5,442 nt of DNA from Chitinophagaceae bacterium. GTDB lineage: Bacteria; Bacteroidota; Bacteroidia; Chitinophagales; Chitinophagaceae. The position numbers were made by a program, and so were the translations under genes. A model generated the notes under the pieces. The model ran no database searches. It was not told where the DNA came from and worked only from the letters and a program-made list of their open reading frames with translations. The stretch is from assembly GCA_009996555.1 (NCBI GenBank), contig JAACZX010000180.1:1-5442 (forward strand). The letters are read 5' to 3'. Below, piece by piece: positions 1 to 5,442 of the stretch (position 1 is the first letter of the stretch; each line of letters opens with the position of its first letter).

Positions 1-667
1 TGAAAAGAAATTTGAATTACCTACCAAACTCACCAACGATGCCAATGCTGCAGCAATGGGCGAGATGATGTATGGTGTGGCAAAAGGCTTGAAACACTTC
101 ATTACTATTACACTTGGTACTGGTGTTGGCAGTGGAATTGTTATTGACGGAAAAATAGTAGTTGGGCATGATGGCTTTGCCGGCGAATTGGGCCACGTAA
201 TTGTAAAGCCCGGAGGCCGCTTACACAAAGGAACCGGCATGCGTGGTTCATTAGAATCTTATGCTTCGGCAACAGGTGTGCGGGAAACAGCCATTGAGTT
301 TCTGACCAATGAGCCAGACACTGCAAGCCTGTTACGCAATTACTCCATTGATGATCTTACAAGCGAAACCGTTTATAACTGTGCCATTCAGGGAGACGTG
401 ATTGCTAACAAAATATTTGAATTTACAGGCGAAGTTTTAGGGGAAGCATTGGCAAACTTTGTGATGTTTTCATCGCCTGAAGCCATTGTATTGTTTGGTG
501 GTTTAACCAAAGCCGGCGATTTAATTCTGAAGCCAACCGTGCAGGCAATGGAAGCAAACCTGTTGCCCATTTTCAGGAATAAAGTAAAAGTGATCTTCAG
601 CGATCTGAAAGAAGCAGACGCTGCTATTCTTGGCGCAAGTGCACTTGTGTGGGAAAGTGATCATTAA
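1..667 (+). CDS. ROK-family sugar kinase (glucokinase-like), 5'-truncated by window edge
   Basis: Probable cytoplasmic ATP-dependent hexose kinase; glucose is the likeliest substrate but the exact sugar is not proven. The open frame enters from the left edge (first full codon at 2), giving 221 visible residues, so about 100 N-terminal residues of a usual ROK protein, including the first ATP-binding loop, lie outside. Visible hallmarks are TNDANAAAMGE with the likely catalytic Asp (visible residue 13), the glycine-rich LGTGVGSG (38-45), and GELGHV (61-66), whose Glu and His normally contact sugar and metal. LESYASATG (84-92) carries the sugar-binding Glu. The family's CxCGxxGC zinc motif, which should precede LESYAS, has Lys, Thr and Ser (76, 78, 83) in place of the three cysteines, so structural zinc is probably absent. 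The C-terminal FSSPEAIVLFGGLTKAGD is typical of ROK proteins. The ATG at 56 lies inside the conserved NDANAAAMGE motif and is not the true start. An intrinsic terminator follows 27 nt after the stop. Confidence 0.9.
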   Translation, partial: EKKFELPTKLTNDANAAAMGEMMYGVAKGLKHFITITLGTGVGSGIVIDGKIVVGHDGFAGELGHVIVKPGGRLHKGTGMRGSLESYASATGVRETAIEFLTNEPDTASLLRNYSIDDLTSETVYNCAIQGDVIANKIFEFTGEVLGEALANFVMFSSPEAIVLFGGLTKAGDLILKPTVQAMEANLLPIFRNKVKVIFSDLKEADAAILGASALVWESDH

Positions 668-693
668 AAAAAAGGCATTCTTTGTTTATAGAC

Positions 694-724
694 AAAAGAC
701 GGCAGCTGTTGCCGTCTTTTTTTT
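694..724 (+). terminator. Intrinsic terminator after the ROK kinase gene
   Basis: A perfect 11-bp stem (694-704 AAAAGACGGCA pairing with 710-720 TGCCGTCTTTT) encloses the 5-nt loop GCTGT, and the T-run continues to 724. It lies 27 nt after the kinase stop codon and 12 nt before the next start codon. It would end kinase transcription and so separate the two plus-strand genes into different units. Confidence 0.88.
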
Positions 725-731
725 ATCTTTA
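724..731 (+). promoter_or_regulatory. Putative Bacteroidota -7 box of the Uma2-like gene
   Basis: TATCTTTA matches the Bacteroidota -7 consensus TAnnTTTG at all fixed positions except the last. It begins on the last T of the preceding terminator and ends 4 nt before the ATG at 736. With the usual distance to the start site, the transcript would begin at or next to the ATG, so the mRNA would be leaderless. I see no well-spaced -33 TTTG; the nearest TTG (709-711) is too close. The strong terminator just upstream makes an independent promoter here likely, but the exact box is uncertain. Confidence 0.4.
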
Positions 732-735
732 TTGC

Positions 736-1308
736 ATGGCACAGCCTGCAGTTAAATATTATTCACAAGAAGAATATCTTGCTTTCGAACGGGAAAGCCC
801 TGAAAAGCATGAATATTATCGTGGTGAGATTTTTAATATGAGCGGTGCTTCTTACGAGCACAATCTGATTGAAGATAACATCCGTGGAGACCTACACAGT
901 TTTCTTAAAGGTAAAAACGGCCGTTCCCTTGGCAGTAACCTGCGTGTACATGTAAAAGAAAATACACTTTATACTTACCCGGATGTTTTGATCGTATGTG
1001 GAGAACCGGAATTCCTGGATGATACATTCGATACATTATTGAACCCTTCTGTTTTGTTTGAGATATTATCGCCTTCAACAGCGAATTATGATAAAGGTGT
1101 AAAATTCGAATTATACAGAGATATTGAAAGCCTTCAGGAATACGTACTTGTTAATTCGACGAAAAATCATGTTGAACTCTACCAACGTGGCACAGACAGA
1201 TCCTGGATTCTGACCGAATACAAATCAGAAGAAGATACGTTCGATTTAAAAACGATCAATAAGAAAATGATGCTTAAAGAAATTTACGAAGGAGTAACTT
1301 TTAGCTAA
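736..1308 (+). CDS. Uma2 / DUF820 family protein, PD-(D/E)XK nuclease fold
   Basis: The 190-residue protein is a normal full length for the Uma2 (DUF820) family. These proteins have a restriction-endonuclease-like fold, and their biological role is largely unknown. Family features in order: N-terminal YSQEEYLAFERESPEKHEYYRGEI (about 8-31), with the EYYRGEI strand typical of the family; MSGAS then H42; PDVLIV with putative metal-binding Asp83; FEILSPST with Glu109; and YDKGVKFELYR (118-128), whose Lys120 and Lys123 include the likely catalytic Lys. The active site therefore looks intact. The ATG at 736 is preferred: an in-frame TTG at 682 would put the preceding terminator inside the coding sequence and add residues unlike the family N-terminus. 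No Shine-Dalgarno is visible. No partner toxin, antitoxin or transposase gene is adjacent. It is convergent with the epimerase gene and overlaps it by 8 bp. DNA cleavage activity is inferred from the fold only. Confidence 0.88.
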   Translation: MAQPAVKYYSQEEYLAFERESPEKHEYYRGEIFNMSGASYEHNLIEDNIRGDLHSFLKGKNGRSLGSNLRVHVKENTLYTYPDVLIVCGEPEFLDDTFDTLLNPSVLFEILSPSTANYDKGVKFELYRDIESLQEYVLVNSTKNHVELYQRGTDRSWILTEYKSEEDTFDLKTINKKMMLKEIYEGVTFS

Positions 1309-1309
1309 A
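1300..1309. repeat. 10-bp palindrome carrying both stop codons of the convergent genes
   Basis: TTTAGCTAAA is its own reverse complement. Read on either strand it encodes the last two residues, Phe-Ser, followed by TAA, for the Uma2-like gene (+) and the dipeptide epimerase gene (-). The coding regions share 1301-1308. This leaves no intergenic space, so any terminator for either gene must lie within the opposing coding sequence. Confidence 0.8.
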
Positions 1310-2329
1310 CAATATATTAACTTCTATTCCCAACCCCGGCTTATCACTCACTCCTACTTTTCCATAATCGTAAGTAATTCCTGTTGCCACATCTTCTGCC
1401 AGCAACAACGGGCCATCCATATCAACATAATCAACCAATGGAGCAAGATGAGCAATAGCTGCCGAACCGATAGTTGATTCATTCATACAGCCAATCATCA
1501 CTTTCATCTCCAGTTCTCTTGCCTTATCGATCATTCGTCGTGCAGGTGTAATTCCGCTGCACTTTGTAAGCTTGATATTGATACCATGAAAATGACCCTT
1601 GCATTTTTCTACATCCTGTTCATATACACAACTTTCATCAGCAATTAAAGGAAGCGGCGATTCATTGTACAGCACCTTCATCCCTTCCCAATTATCTTTT
1701 GCAAGCGGTTGTTCAACCAGTTCAACACCAAGTTCTTTCAGCACAGGAATTTTCTGTTGCGCTTCTTCCAATGTCCAGCCTGCATTGGCATCTACACGAA
1801 AAACAGCATCGGTATGTTTGCGTAATGCTTCCACTAACTCAATATCACCAGGTACACCAACTTTTATTTTATAAATGGGCCATGGCTTTTCCTGCATCTT
1901 CTCAACCATTTTTTCTACTGTATCAATACCAATGGTGTAATCACACACCGGCGCTTTTCTGAAATCAAGATTCCATAATTGATAAAGTGGCATATTACGC
2001 AGCTGACCATACATATCCCAGCTGGCAATATCCAAAGCACAAACAAGAAAATGATTTTGTGGAAACAGGTGATGCAGATAATGCCAGTAACGTTCAGGAT
2101 CGGTGTATGCAAATTTCTCTACAAACATCTTCTTCCGTTCCAGGTCTTCAGCCATTTTATCAACCGGAATATTATAATAAGCAATCGCAGGTGCTTCACC
2201 ATAACCTTTACGACCAAGATACTCTAACTCCACCATCAAGGCAGGTTGATGGGTTTTCGTTCCTTTTGAAATAGTAAACGGATAACGGAACGGTAATTCT
2301 GTTTTTGTATAGCGGACTTTTAAAGGCAT
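1301..2329 (-). CDS. Dipeptide epimerase (L-Ala-D/L-Glu epimerase-like), enolase superfamily
   Basis: A cytoplasmic Mg2+-dependent enzyme predicted to epimerise the C-terminal residue of a dipeptide. The best-known reaction is L-Ala-D-Glu to L-Ala-L-Glu during murein peptide recycling. The 342 residues match a complete family member: an N-terminal capping domain (about 1-120, with GYGEAPA at 42-48), then the barrel. The catalytic set is complete: K154 and K156 in YKIKVG; metal ligands D180 (RVDAN), E206 (LVEQPL) and D231 (IADES); opposing base K253 in NIKLTKCSGI; and the DxD pair D303/D305 in VDMDGP. That pair binds the dipeptide ammonium group and separates dipeptide epimerases from muconate cycloisomerases and o-succinylbenzoate synthases. 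The family includes bacterial members with quite different dipeptide preferences, so the exact substrate is open, and no peptidase or murein gene is adjacent. The start is the ATG at 2329, with no Shine-Dalgarno. It lies 144 nt downstream of malQ on the same strand, so read-through is possible. Confidence 0.92.
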   Translation of the reverse strand: MPLKVRYTKTELPFRYPFTISKGTKTHQPALMVELEYLGRKGYGEAPAIAYYNIPVDKMAEDLERKKMFVEKFAYTDPERYWHYLHHLFPQNHFLVCALDIASWDMYGQLRNMPLYQLWNLDFRKAPVCDYTIGIDTVEKMVEKMQEKPWPIYKIKVGVPGDIELVEALRKHTDAVFRVDANAGWTLEEAQQKIPVLKELGVELVEQPLAKDNWEGMKVLYNESPLPLIADESCVYEQDVEKCKGHFHGINIKLTKCSGITPARRMIDKARELEMKVMIGCMNESTIGSAAIAHLAPLVDYVDMDGPLLLAEDVATGITYDYGKVGVSDKPGLGIEVNILFS

Positions 2330-2358
2330 GTTTTTACAAGCTTATTGAATAATAAAGC

Positions 2359-2366
2359 GCAAGATA
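2359..2366 (-). promoter_or_regulatory. Weak -7-like box upstream of the dipeptide epimerase
   Basis: On the minus strand TATCTTGC resembles the Bacteroidota -7 box TAnnTTTG but is one T short, and it ends 29 nt before the ATG. No well-spaced -33 TTTG is evident. The whole 2330-2473 gap is AT-rich, and TACTTGTG (minus strand, around 2403-2410) is an equally weak alternative. I found no clear terminator hairpin in this gap, so the epimerase may also be read from malQ transcription. Confidence 0.2.
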
Positions 2367-2473
2367 CAAGGAAGACGAAAACCCTTTACGAAAAACAAGG
2401 CACAAGTATGAAAATCCAATTCCCAAAAAACAATAGACCATAAGCAACGGGCAAACGAAACAAGAAACTCTCT

Positions 2474-5164
2474 CTACCCTCTTCCGCTTGCAACGATCAT
2501 CTCCTTCAACTCTCCATTGAACTGTTCTTCCTTCATCAATTGTTCAAATGAAAGATGCATGCGATAGCGCCAGTAATGTTTGGGATTAGCAGGCACATTG
2601 ATCCTTTCTTCATTTGGATTTTCACGACGCAGCACTGCATTCATACCCAGCAATTCCTGTATTTGAAAAATGCTCCACATTGCAGGCGAATACAAATGCT
2701 GTTTGATGATGCTGGTAACGATCCATGGTTCGCAGTAATAAGGCGCTTCGCCTGTTTGTCCCAGCTCATGCGTATAAAACTTTTGTGTTTGTGTGCGATT
2801 CTCTTCCCACCAACCCCTGATGGTGCTCATATCATGTGTGCTGGGTGTTACCACGCTCATATAAGGCGCATCTTTGGGATGAAAGAATTGCCGTGCTGAG
2901 TCTTTTGGCATACGCTGAATTTCAAGACTGAGCATACCCAGTTGTTTCATTACATCGGGCACACATTCAGGCACCATACCAAGATCTTCGCCACACACAA
3001 GCATATTGGTTGAACGTTTGAGGTATGGCAGTTTGGCCATTGCTTCTTTGCGCCAGAAATCATCCTGCCGGCGATAGAAATAATTCACATACAGATCATC
3101 CAGCTTTCTCCGTTTCTCTTCATCAAGAAAACGGAACGACGAAGTAGAACCCATACTGATGCGGAAATGAAACTGTTGCGACTGACTTCCTTCCACTTCA
3201 AACAAAATAACATTGCTGATGCAGTCATACAATCCATGCTTGATGCGATCATTCACATCATTCTCTTCCTGTTTTGCAAAGTGTGCTTCTACTTTCCGTT
3301 GGGTGTTAAACTCATCTTTTAAAGCAAACTGTCCGTCGCCAATATGATCAAGATATGGTTTGAGTATTTCTGTATCACCATGCATTAACTCACGCAACAC
3401 ATCATCGTTAATAAATGGTTTGCAATAACGTTGATAATCGAACCACAAACCGCTCTTTCCAAACTCATTGATATGAACAGGTAAGGCCGGAACAAAATAC
3501 CCAAGGATGCCTTCTACTGCGTGCATGGGAATACTCCAGATGCGGAAGAAACCAAGAATATGATCAATACGGAATGCATCAAAATAATTGCTCATCTGCT
3601 CAAAGCGCTGGCGCCACCATTTAAAATCATTCTCTGCCATGCGCTGCCAGTTGTAAGTAGGAAATCCCCAGTTTTGTCCTTTCACTGCAAAATCATCAGG
3701 AGGTGCGCCGGCCTGCATACTCATGTTATACAGCTCAGGTTCCATCCATGCATCGCAACTGTTACGGTAAATACCAATGGGAATATCGCCTTTTACGATG
3801 ATGCCGTTTGCATGTGCATAGTTTGTTGCATCAAGCAATTGCAGATGCAAATGAAATTGTATGAAATAATAGATCGCTACTTCATCATAATGTTTTTGTG
3901 ATGGCGCAACAAACTGCTGAATGCTGTGCTCATCATAAACGCTATGTGCTTTCCACAGTGAAAAATCGGGTGTTTTGTATTTATCACGCAGGTAGCTGAA
4001 AGCTGCATACGGTACTAACCAATGGCGGTTCAGTTCAAAAAACTCAAAGAAAGCAGCATCTTCATGCATCGCCTTCTTTTGTTCGTGATACAATTCTTTA
4101 GCAGCCGCCCACTTTGCTTTCATCACTGCTTCATAATCTACTTCGGGCAATGCATTGAATTCGGCCTGTTTCTTTTTGAGTGATTTGATAACGGGGTGCG
4201 AAGCCTTGCCTGCTGTTGTTTCAAGATTAAGAAATACCGGATGTAACGCAAATGCAGAAATAGCTGCATAAGGATAAGAGTCCTGCCAGTTATGATTTGC
4301 AGTTGTATCATTCACGGGCAGTATCTGTATGAGCTTCATGCCTGCATTCTTCGCCCAATCAACCAGCGCTTTAATATCAGTAAACTCACCAACACCAAAA
4401 CTTTTTTCGGTACGCAAACTGAATACGGGTATGGCTACACCTGCCGCTTTCCATGTATCATTTGGTAACTGTGCAAACCCATCATGCAGGATCGTTATTT
4501 TCTTTCGCCCGTAACTATCGTACAGTATGCGGTTATTGCCTGCTTCAAACGCTGCAAAGTTCTTTTCCTTTATATTGAATACTCCATACTTATAAGCCAC
4601 AGGAAAACTTTCTGCAGAAAGATCAATTCTTGCTGTCCACCAATCGCCTTCGCATTGCATCAATACAGGCTCTTCTTTACTCCATTTCTTTAATGTAAGA
4701 TTACTTCCTGCAATACACATTACCTCATCAGCCTTCAGCAGTGGAGCCTTTACTTTAAATATATGGGTGATATTTTTGTATGATCTTGTTTTTGCTTCTT
4801 TACATTTTGGCAGTAGCACTTCTTTAAATGGCTGCGTAAAAAATGTATTTTCAAATTCGCCGGCATGGTTCCAGGTATCAATGAGTGTTAATTCATCAAC
4901 CTGCAGTTTCATAAACTCCACAGAGCGGTCGTTACCCCACTCCTGCACATCTTCACCATTTTCGTTTTTGAGAATATAGCTGTATTGCAGATCGTTTTCA
5001 AAGTCTTTGCCCAGCTCAACAGATACTGTCCAGAATTCATCTGTAAGGTATTGCATGGGTAATGCAGCGGCAAGATCGTTATTCCCTAAAGCATCGCAGT
5101 TTCCGGTTATAGACAAGCTCTGTCCATACTGCGTAAAAAAACGCAGATAGAATTGAATCTTCAT
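2474..5164 (-). CDS. malQ: 4-alpha-glucanotransferase, DPE2-type MalQ with two N-terminal CBM20 modules (GH77)
   Basis: Transfers alpha-1,4-glucosyl units between maltose/maltodextrin or glycan acceptors, releasing glucose. No signal peptide is visible, so it should act in the cytoplasm. It has 896 residues from the ATG at 5164; an in-frame TTG three codons earlier is less likely. Domains: CBM20-like module 1 at about 3-85 (GQSLSITGNCDALG, then WGNDR); module 2 at about 132-215 (EVMCIAGSNLTLKKW, then EAGNNR); and GH77 from about 240 to 890. Catalytic residues are nucleophile D534 (FRIDHILGF), acid/base E726 (CGEDLGMVP) and transition-state Asp D778 (STHDMSTIRGWW). The motifs GDIPIGI (459-465) and GAPPDDF (486-492) are also present. 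Nucleophile and acid/base are 192 residues apart, against about 50 in classical MalQ. This shows the large insertion (roughly 550-700) known from plant DPE2 and Bacteroidota homologues. The TAG stop is 144 nt before the epimerase gene. Transcription probably starts in the gap 5165-5300. Confidence 0.95.
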   Translation of the reverse strand: MKIQFYLRFFTQYGQSLSITGNCDALGNNDLAAALPMQYLTDEFWTVSVELGKDFENDLQYSYILKNENGEDVQEWGNDRSVEFMKLQVDELTLIDTWNHAGEFENTFFTQPFKEVLLPKCKEAKTRSYKNITHIFKVKAPLLKADEVMCIAGSNLTLKKWSKEEPVLMQCEGDWWTARIDLSAESFPVAYKYGVFNIKEKNFAAFEAGNNRILYDSYGRKKITILHDGFAQLPNDTWKAAGVAIPVFSLRTEKSFGVGEFTDIKALVDWAKNAGMKLIQILPVNDTTANHNWQDSYPYAAISAFALHPVFLNLETTAGKASHPVIKSLKKKQAEFNALPEVDYEAVMKAKWAAAKELYHEQKKAMHEDAAFFEFFELNRHWLVPYAAFSYLRDKYKTPDFSLWKAHSVYDEHSIQQFVAPSQKHYDEVAIYYFIQFHLHLQLLDATNYAHANGIIVKGDIPIGIYRNSCDAWMEPELYNMSMQAGAPPDDFAVKGQNWGFPTYNWQRMAENDFKWWRQRFEQMSNYFDAFRIDHILGFFRIWSIPMHAVEGILGYFVPALPVHINEFGKSGLWFDYQRYCKPFINDDVLRELMHGDTEILKPYLDHIGDGQFALKDEFNTQRKVEAHFAKQEENDVNDRIKHGLYDCISNVILFEVEGSQSQQFHFRISMGSTSSFRFLDEEKRRKLDDLYVNYFYRRQDDFWRKEAMAKLPYLKRSTNMLVCGEDLGMVPECVPDVMKQLGMLSLEIQRMPKDSARQFFHPKDAPYMSVVTPSTHDMSTIRGWWEENRTQTQKFYTHELGQTGEAPYYCEPWIVTSIIKQHLYSPAMWSIFQIQELLGMNAVLRRENPNEERINVPANPKHYWRYRMHLSFEQLMKEEQFNGELKEMIVASGRG

Positions 5165-5181
5165 AATCAACAATTGGCCGA

Positions 5182-5188
5182 CAAAATA
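5182..5188 (-). promoter_or_regulatory. Weak -7-like box close to the malQ start
   Basis: On the minus strand TATTTTG lies 17 nt before the malQ ATG and resembles TAnnTTTG with one T missing. No -33 TTTG stands at a suitable distance upstream. It is an alternative to the better-spaced promoter candidate at 5270-5299. Confidence 0.2.
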
Positions 5189-5223
5189 CTGAAAATCTGA
5201 GGTTAGTGCCCTTTCCGGGAAAT

Positions 5224-5254
5224 AAAAAACCGGGATGTTTTACAACATTTCCGG
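5224..5254 (-). terminator. Terminator-like hairpin in the malQ leader
   Basis: On the minus strand an imperfect stem is formed by CCGG (5254-5251) and ATGTT (5248-5244) pairing with AACAT (5239-5235) and CCGG (5233-5230). The loop is 4 nt, with a small asymmetric bulge (AA opposite C). Six Ts follow directly (5229-5224), then A and three more Ts. It lies about 60 nt before the malQ ATG. It could be a second terminator for upstream minus-strand transcription or an attenuator-like element in the malQ leader. The bulge makes it weaker than the other two terminators here. Confidence 0.45.
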
Positions 5255-5256
5255 CT

Positions 5257-5268
5257 GCAAAGGTTTGC
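5257..5268. promoter_or_regulatory. Operator-like palindrome upstream of malQ (LacI/GalR-type pattern)
   Basis: GCAAAGGTTTGC has perfect 5-bp arms (GCAAA/TTTGC) around a central GG. It differs by one base from GCAAACGTTTGC, the centre-CG type of palindrome bound by many LacI/GalR-family sugar regulators. It sits just downstream of a candidate -7 box (5270-5277), where bound repressor could block transcription of malQ. No regulator gene is in the window, and a 12-bp match in AT-rich DNA may be chance. Confidence 0.3.
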
Positions 5269-5269
5269 G

Positions 5270-5299
5270 GAAAAGTAAAAGTCCTCATGCTGCTTCAAA
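5270..5299 (-). promoter_or_regulatory. Candidate malQ promoter (-33 TTTG / -7 TACTTTTC)
   Basis: On the minus strand TTTG (5299-5296) is followed after 18 nt by TACTTTTC (5277-5270). The second box matches TAnnTTTG except in its last base, and the spacing fits the range reported for Bacteroidota promoters. The predicted start site near 5262 would give malQ a leader of roughly 100 nt containing the hairpin at 5254-5230. This is the best-spaced promoter candidate in the 257-nt gap between the tRNA and malQ. The gap holds no credible gene. Confidence 0.35.
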
Positions 5300-5382
5300 C
5301 TGAGCGGGTAACCACATCCTGAACATCACAAAATGGTTAGCAGTATGGCAAAACAGGCAACCATCCTTTAATGCTATGGCAT

Positions 5383-5416
5383 AAAAAAACCAGCAACACA
5401 TTTCGTGTTGCTGGTT
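5383..5416 (-). terminator. Intrinsic terminator after the tRNA gene
   Basis: On the minus strand a perfect 12-bp stem, AACCAGCAACAC (5416-5405) with GTGTTGCTGGTT (5399-5388), encloses the loop GAAAT. Five further Ts follow (5387-5383). It starts 5 nt after the tRNA 3' end, so it is the transcription terminator of the tRNA unit and insulates malQ from it. Confidence 0.92.
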
Positions 5417-5421
5417 AAGTG

Positions 5422-5442
5422 CGGAGAGAGAGGGATTCGAAC
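5422..5442 (-). tRNA. 3' end of a tRNA, probably tRNA-Ser (truncated by window edge)
   Basis: Read on the minus strand, the edge sequence gives the T-loop TTCGAAT (5441-5435), T-stem 3' arm CCCTC (5434-5430), acceptor 3' arm TCTCTCC (5429-5423) and discriminator G (5422). The implied acceptor 5' arm GGAGAGA together with a G discriminator is typical of bacterial tRNA-Ser. The anticodon lies outside the window, so the identity is inferred. CCA is not encoded (CAC follows), so it would be added by the CCA-adding enzyme. Confidence 0.85.

Noticed and set aside
682..735. In-frame TTG start extending the Uma2-like protein by 18 residues
   Set aside because: The extension would be encoded by the terminator hairpin and its T-run, and the family N-terminus aligns with the ATG at 736.
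2330..2473. Possible terminator or small RNA between malQ and the epimerase
   Set aside because: Read on both strands, I found no stem longer than a few base pairs followed by a T-run; the gap is merely AT-rich.
2555..2899. 114-codon open frame on the plus strand
   Set aside because: Antisense to the C-terminal part of malQ, with no recognisable domain and no promoter-like sequence upstream.
3521..3901. 126-codon open frame on the plus strand
   Set aside because: It lies wholly antisense to the conserved GH77 domain of malQ, is rich in Cys, His and Ile runs, and shows no family motif. It is a shadow of the real gene.
5212..5235. Direct repeats of CCGGGA and a TTTCC-G-GGAAA dyad near the malQ leader
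   Set aside because: The units are only 6 bp (5216-5221 and 5230-5235) and the dyad arms 5 bp, within chance expectation; not enough to call a repeat element or operator.
5079..5288. 69-codon minus-strand open frame reaching from the malQ upstream region into malQ
   Set aside because: It overlaps the malQ start in another frame, contains the leader hairpin sequence, and has no recognisable motif.
5235..5303. 22-codon plus-strand open frame starting with ATG
   Set aside because: Too short, no family resemblance and no promoter evidence; its start lies in the hairpin stem. A leader peptide is possible but not supported.
5383..5442. Possible integration (attachment) site at the tRNA 3' end
   Set aside because: No repeat of the tRNA 3' end was seen elsewhere in the window and no integrase gene is present; the hairpin next to it is a normal terminator.

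Overview
The window looks like an ordinary metabolic stretch of a Bacteroidota chromosome, most likely class Chitinophagia (family Chitinophagaceae is my best guess). Four things point there: moderate-to-low GC; no Shine-Dalgarno sequences before the start codons; matches to the Bacteroidota -7 promoter box (TAnnTTTG); and a 896-residue plant-DPE2-type MalQ with N-terminal starch-binding modules. A tRNA gene without an encoded CCA also fits. The assignment is inferred from family resemblance, not from a search.

Layout, left to right. Positions 1-667 (+) hold the C-terminal two thirds of a ROK-family sugar kinase (glucokinase-like), cut by the window edge and followed by a strong intrinsic terminator (694-724). 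A Uma2/DUF820 PD-(D/E)XK nuclease-like gene (736-1308, +) starts 12 nt after that terminator, apparently from a promoter so close that the mRNA would be leaderless. It runs tail to tail into a dipeptide epimerase of the enolase superfamily (1301-2329, -). The two share 8 bp, and a 10-bp palindrome encodes Phe-Ser-stop on both strands. A 144-nt gap separates this from the large MalQ/DPE2-type 4-alpha-glucanotransferase (2474-5164, -). The 257-nt gap upstream of malQ holds no convincing gene. It does hold a promoter-like pair, a LacI-type operator-like palindrome and a terminator-like hairpin with a U-tract, which together could form a regulated leader. The window ends with a strong terminator (5383-5416, -) and the 3' end of a tRNA gene, probably tRNA-Ser (-).

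Functionally, MalQ would rework maltose and maltodextrins and release glucose, and the ROK kinase is a plausible route for phosphorylating that glucose. They lie on opposite strands with two unrelated genes between them, so co-regulation is not implied. The dipeptide epimerase suggests use of peptide or murein-derived dipeptides. I found no CRISPR array, insertion sequence, phage gene or clear novel multi-gene system. The items most worth a second look are the malQ upstream region, the kinase's missing zinc-site cysteines, and the tightly packed junctions around the Uma2 gene.
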